Below, piece by piece: positions 62,434 through 64,000 of a stretch of DNA of 64,000 nt. Position numbers and translations under genes: made by a program. A model generated the notes under the pieces. That model saw only the letters and a list, made by a program, of their open reading frames with translations, was not told the origin of the DNA and searched no databases. Position 1 is the first letter of the stretch. Every line of letters starts with the position of its first letter. This DNA comes from Alcanivorax sp. (GTDB lineage: Bacteria; Pseudomonadota; Gammaproteobacteria; Pseudomonadales; Alcanivoracaceae), in assembly GCF_017794965.1 (NCBI RefSeq), contig NZ_CP051240.1, positions 1,922,001-1,986,000 of the forward strand. Reading direction: 5' to 3'.

Positions 62434-63720
62434 TTACAGGTCGTAACCACGCTCCTCATGCAGGGCGATATCCAGCCCCTGGGTTTCCTCATCCCCATCC
62501 ACTCGCAACACAGCGAACAGGCCGATCAACTTGAGCAGCAGCCAGGTAACGATGGCGGTATAGACAAAGGTGGAAACCACGCCCAGCGCCTGAACACCTA
62601 CCTGATCCAGCATGGTGTAGCTCTCTTTGGCAAACCCGTAACCGGAGAACAGGCCCAGTTCGGTGGAAGCAAAAATGCCGGCGAACAGGGTCCCCAGGAT
62701 GCCGCCGATACCGTGCACCGGAAAGACATCCAGGGAATCATCAATCTTCAGTTTGTGCTTGATGAAGATCACCGCGTAGAAGCAGATCACACCGGCAGAC
62801 AGCCCAATGACCAGTGCAGCCGCCGGGCCGACGAAACCGGAAGCCGGAGTAATGGTGCCGAGACCGGCAACCATACCGGTGGCGATACCCAGCGCGGAAG
62901 GCTTGCCGAACTTCTTCCACTCCATGGTGATCCAGGCCAGGGATCCGGCGGCGGCAGAAATATGGGTGACCAGCATGGCCATGGCAGCATCACCATTGGC
63001 AGCCAGTGCAGAACCGCCGTTGAAACCGAACCAGCCCACCCACAGCATGCCGGCACCGGTCACGGTCATGGTCATGTTGTGGGGCATCATGCCCTGGGTC
63101 GGAAAACCCTTGCGGTTACCGAGCACCACAGCGGCAACCAGCGCCGCAACACCGGCGGTGATATGCACAACGATGCCACCCGCAAAATCATACACACCCA
63201 GTTGAGCCAGCCAGCCGCCACCCCACACCCAGTGGCACACCGGAATATAGACCGCCAGCAACCACAGCACCGAGAAGGCCAGCATGGGGCCGAAGCGCAT
63301 GCGCTCGGCAAAGGCCCCTACAATCAACGCCGGAGTAATGATGGCGAAGGTCATCTGGAACAGCCCATGAAGACTCTTGGGCAAGGTGCCTTCCAGGGTT
63401 TCCCGGGTGATGCCATCGAAAAACACATGCTGGAACCCGCCGATCCAGGCATTCATGCTGCCGCCATCGGAAAAGGCCAGGGAATAACCGGCAATCAGCC
63501 AAACCAGAGACACCGCACAGGTAATGGCAAAACACTGCATCAGCACCGACAACACATTCTTGCTGCGCACCAGCCCGCCGTAAAACAGGCTCAACCCCGG
63601 CAGAGTCATGAACAACACCAGCGCGGTGGCGGTCAGGATCCAGGCACTATCACCACTGTCCAGGCCATCCGCCCACGCCAGGGAGGGCAACATCAACAAC
63701 GCTAACAGACACTTTTTCAT
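62434..63720 (-). CDS. amtB: Ammonium transporter AmtB
   Basis: Inner-membrane ammonium channel. About 428 residues with a cleavable signal peptide (MKKCLLALLMLPSLAWA), then eleven hydrophobic helices. DFAGGIVVHITAGVAALVAA, LLWVGWFGFNGGSALAANG-type and HGIGGILGTLFAGIFA segments carry the family signature and pore His. Three ATGs lie in a row at 63720, 63723 and 63726; the AAGGGG site favours 63720. It is 5 to 11 bases after glnK, so the pair forms the usual glnK-amtB operon, in which GlnK plugs the channel. Confidence 0.95.
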   Translation of the reverse strand: MKKCLLALLMLPSLAWADGLDSGDSAWILTATALVLFMTLPGLSLFYGGLVRSKNVLSVLMQCFAITCAVSLVWLIAGYSLAFSDGGSMNAWIGGFQHVFFDGITRETLEGTLPKSLHGLFQMTFAIITPALIVGAFAERMRFGPMLAFSVLWLLAVYIPVCHWVWGGGWLAQLGVYDFAGGIVVHITAGVAALVAAVVLGNRKGFPTQGMMPHNMTMTVTGAGMLWVGWFGFNGGSALAANGDAAMAMLVTHISAAAGSLAWITMEWKKFGKPSALGIATGMVAGLGTITPASGFVGPAAALVIGLSAGVICFYAVIFIKHKLKIDDSLDVFPVHGIGGILGTLFAGIFASTELGLFSGYGFAKESYTMLDQVGVQALGVVSTFVYTAIVTWLLLKLIGLFAVLRVDGDEETQGLDIALHEERGYDL

Positions 63721-63731
63721 CATCATCCCCC

Positions 63732-64000
63732 TTAAATGGCTTCCTGGCCGGTCTCGCCAGTACGAATGCGAATGACCTGCTCCAGGTCGTGGACAAAGAT
63801 CTTGCCATCGCCAATCTTGCCGTTCCCCGCGGACAGCATGATGGCCTCGATAGCCTGATCCAGCTGATCATCACGGACCGCCAGCTCCAATTTCACCTTG
63901 GGGACGAAATCCACCACGTACTCCGCACCGCGATACAGTTCGGTGTGGCCCTTCTGGCGACCAAAGCCTTTTACCTCGGTGAGGGTGAGCCCCTGAACCC
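63732..64000 (-). CDS. glnK: Nitrogen regulatory P-II protein GlnK (N-terminus cut by window edge)
   Basis: Trimeric P-II signal protein that inhibits AmtB and is uridylylated by GlnD. About 89 residues are visible. The T-loop GRQKGHTELYRGAEYVVDFVPKVKLE contains the uridylylated Tyr, and SAGNGKIGDGKIFVHDLEQVIRIRTGE is the C-terminal nucleotide-binding signature. Missing are roughly the first 20 residues, off the right edge. Linkage to amtB argues for GlnK over GlnB. Confidence 0.95.
   Translation of the reverse strand, partial: VQGLTLTEVKGFGRQKGHTELYRGAEYVVDFVPKVKLELAVRDDQLDQAIEAIMLSAGNGKIGDGKIFVHDLEQVIRIRTGETGQEAI

Overview
The window looks like the chromosome of a free-living gammaproteobacterium with Pseudomonas-like gene order (tilS-pyrG-kdsA-eno-ftsB-ispD-ispF-truD-pcm-nlpD; frr-uppS-cdsA-dxr-rseP-bamA-skp-lpxD-fabZ-lpxA-lpxB-rnhB-dnaE-accA; map-glnD-dapC-dapD-dapE). 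An Alcanivorax-type marine bacterium is my best guess from gene content and moderately high GC. That is an inference, not a database result. No prophage, insertion sequence, CRISPR array, rRNA or tRNA was recognised.

Layout. 1-4583 (minus): two tandem pairs of a small Tat-type subunit and an FAD-dependent GMC dehydrogenase; the first large subunit runs off the left edge. 4705-19397 (minus): cation efflux protein, NlpD, a DUF368 lipid-carrier transporter, Pcm, TruD, IspF, IspD, FtsB, enolase, KdsA, CTP synthase, a RecQ-family helicase, TilS and AccA. 19761-34368 (minus): DnaE, RNase HII, then the lipid A / outer-membrane assembly block up to UppS, mostly with overlapping start and stop codons. 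34442-37701 (minus): frr, pyrH, tsf, rpsB. 37998-45712 (plus): map, glnD and the succinylase lysine/diaminopimelate genes dapC, yffB, dapD, dapE. 46065-49200 (plus): a three-gene AaeXAB-like efflux operon. 49423-55046: aldehyde dehydrogenase (+), a 42-residue membrane protein (-), Dyp peroxidase (-), plsB (+). 55130-60577 (minus): beta-barrel protein, rsmJ, uppP, thioesterase, tsaB, DinG-type helicase. 60674-64000: mobA (+), SCP2-like lipid-binding protein (-), amtB (-) and a partial glnK (-).

The genes are mainly housekeeping with an envelope theme: lipid carrier synthesis and recycling (UppS, UppP, DUF368), lipid A (LpxA/B/D, FabZ, KdsA), phospholipid entry (PlsB, CdsA, AccA), barrel assembly (BamA, Skp, RseP), and nitrogen sensing (GlnD, GlnK, AmtB).

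The most unusual signal is between genes. At least nine intergenic places carry arrays of imperfect seven-base units, each place with its own word. At five or six of them two arrays face each other as inverted arms, capped inwards by a CGCG-like motif and enclosing further hairpins. The arms start at, or within a few bases of, stop codons, and in mobA the array encodes the last residues and the stop. A near-duplicate block of terminator plus REP-like palindromes sits behind dapE and mobA. I do not recognise the heptad elements as a named family.
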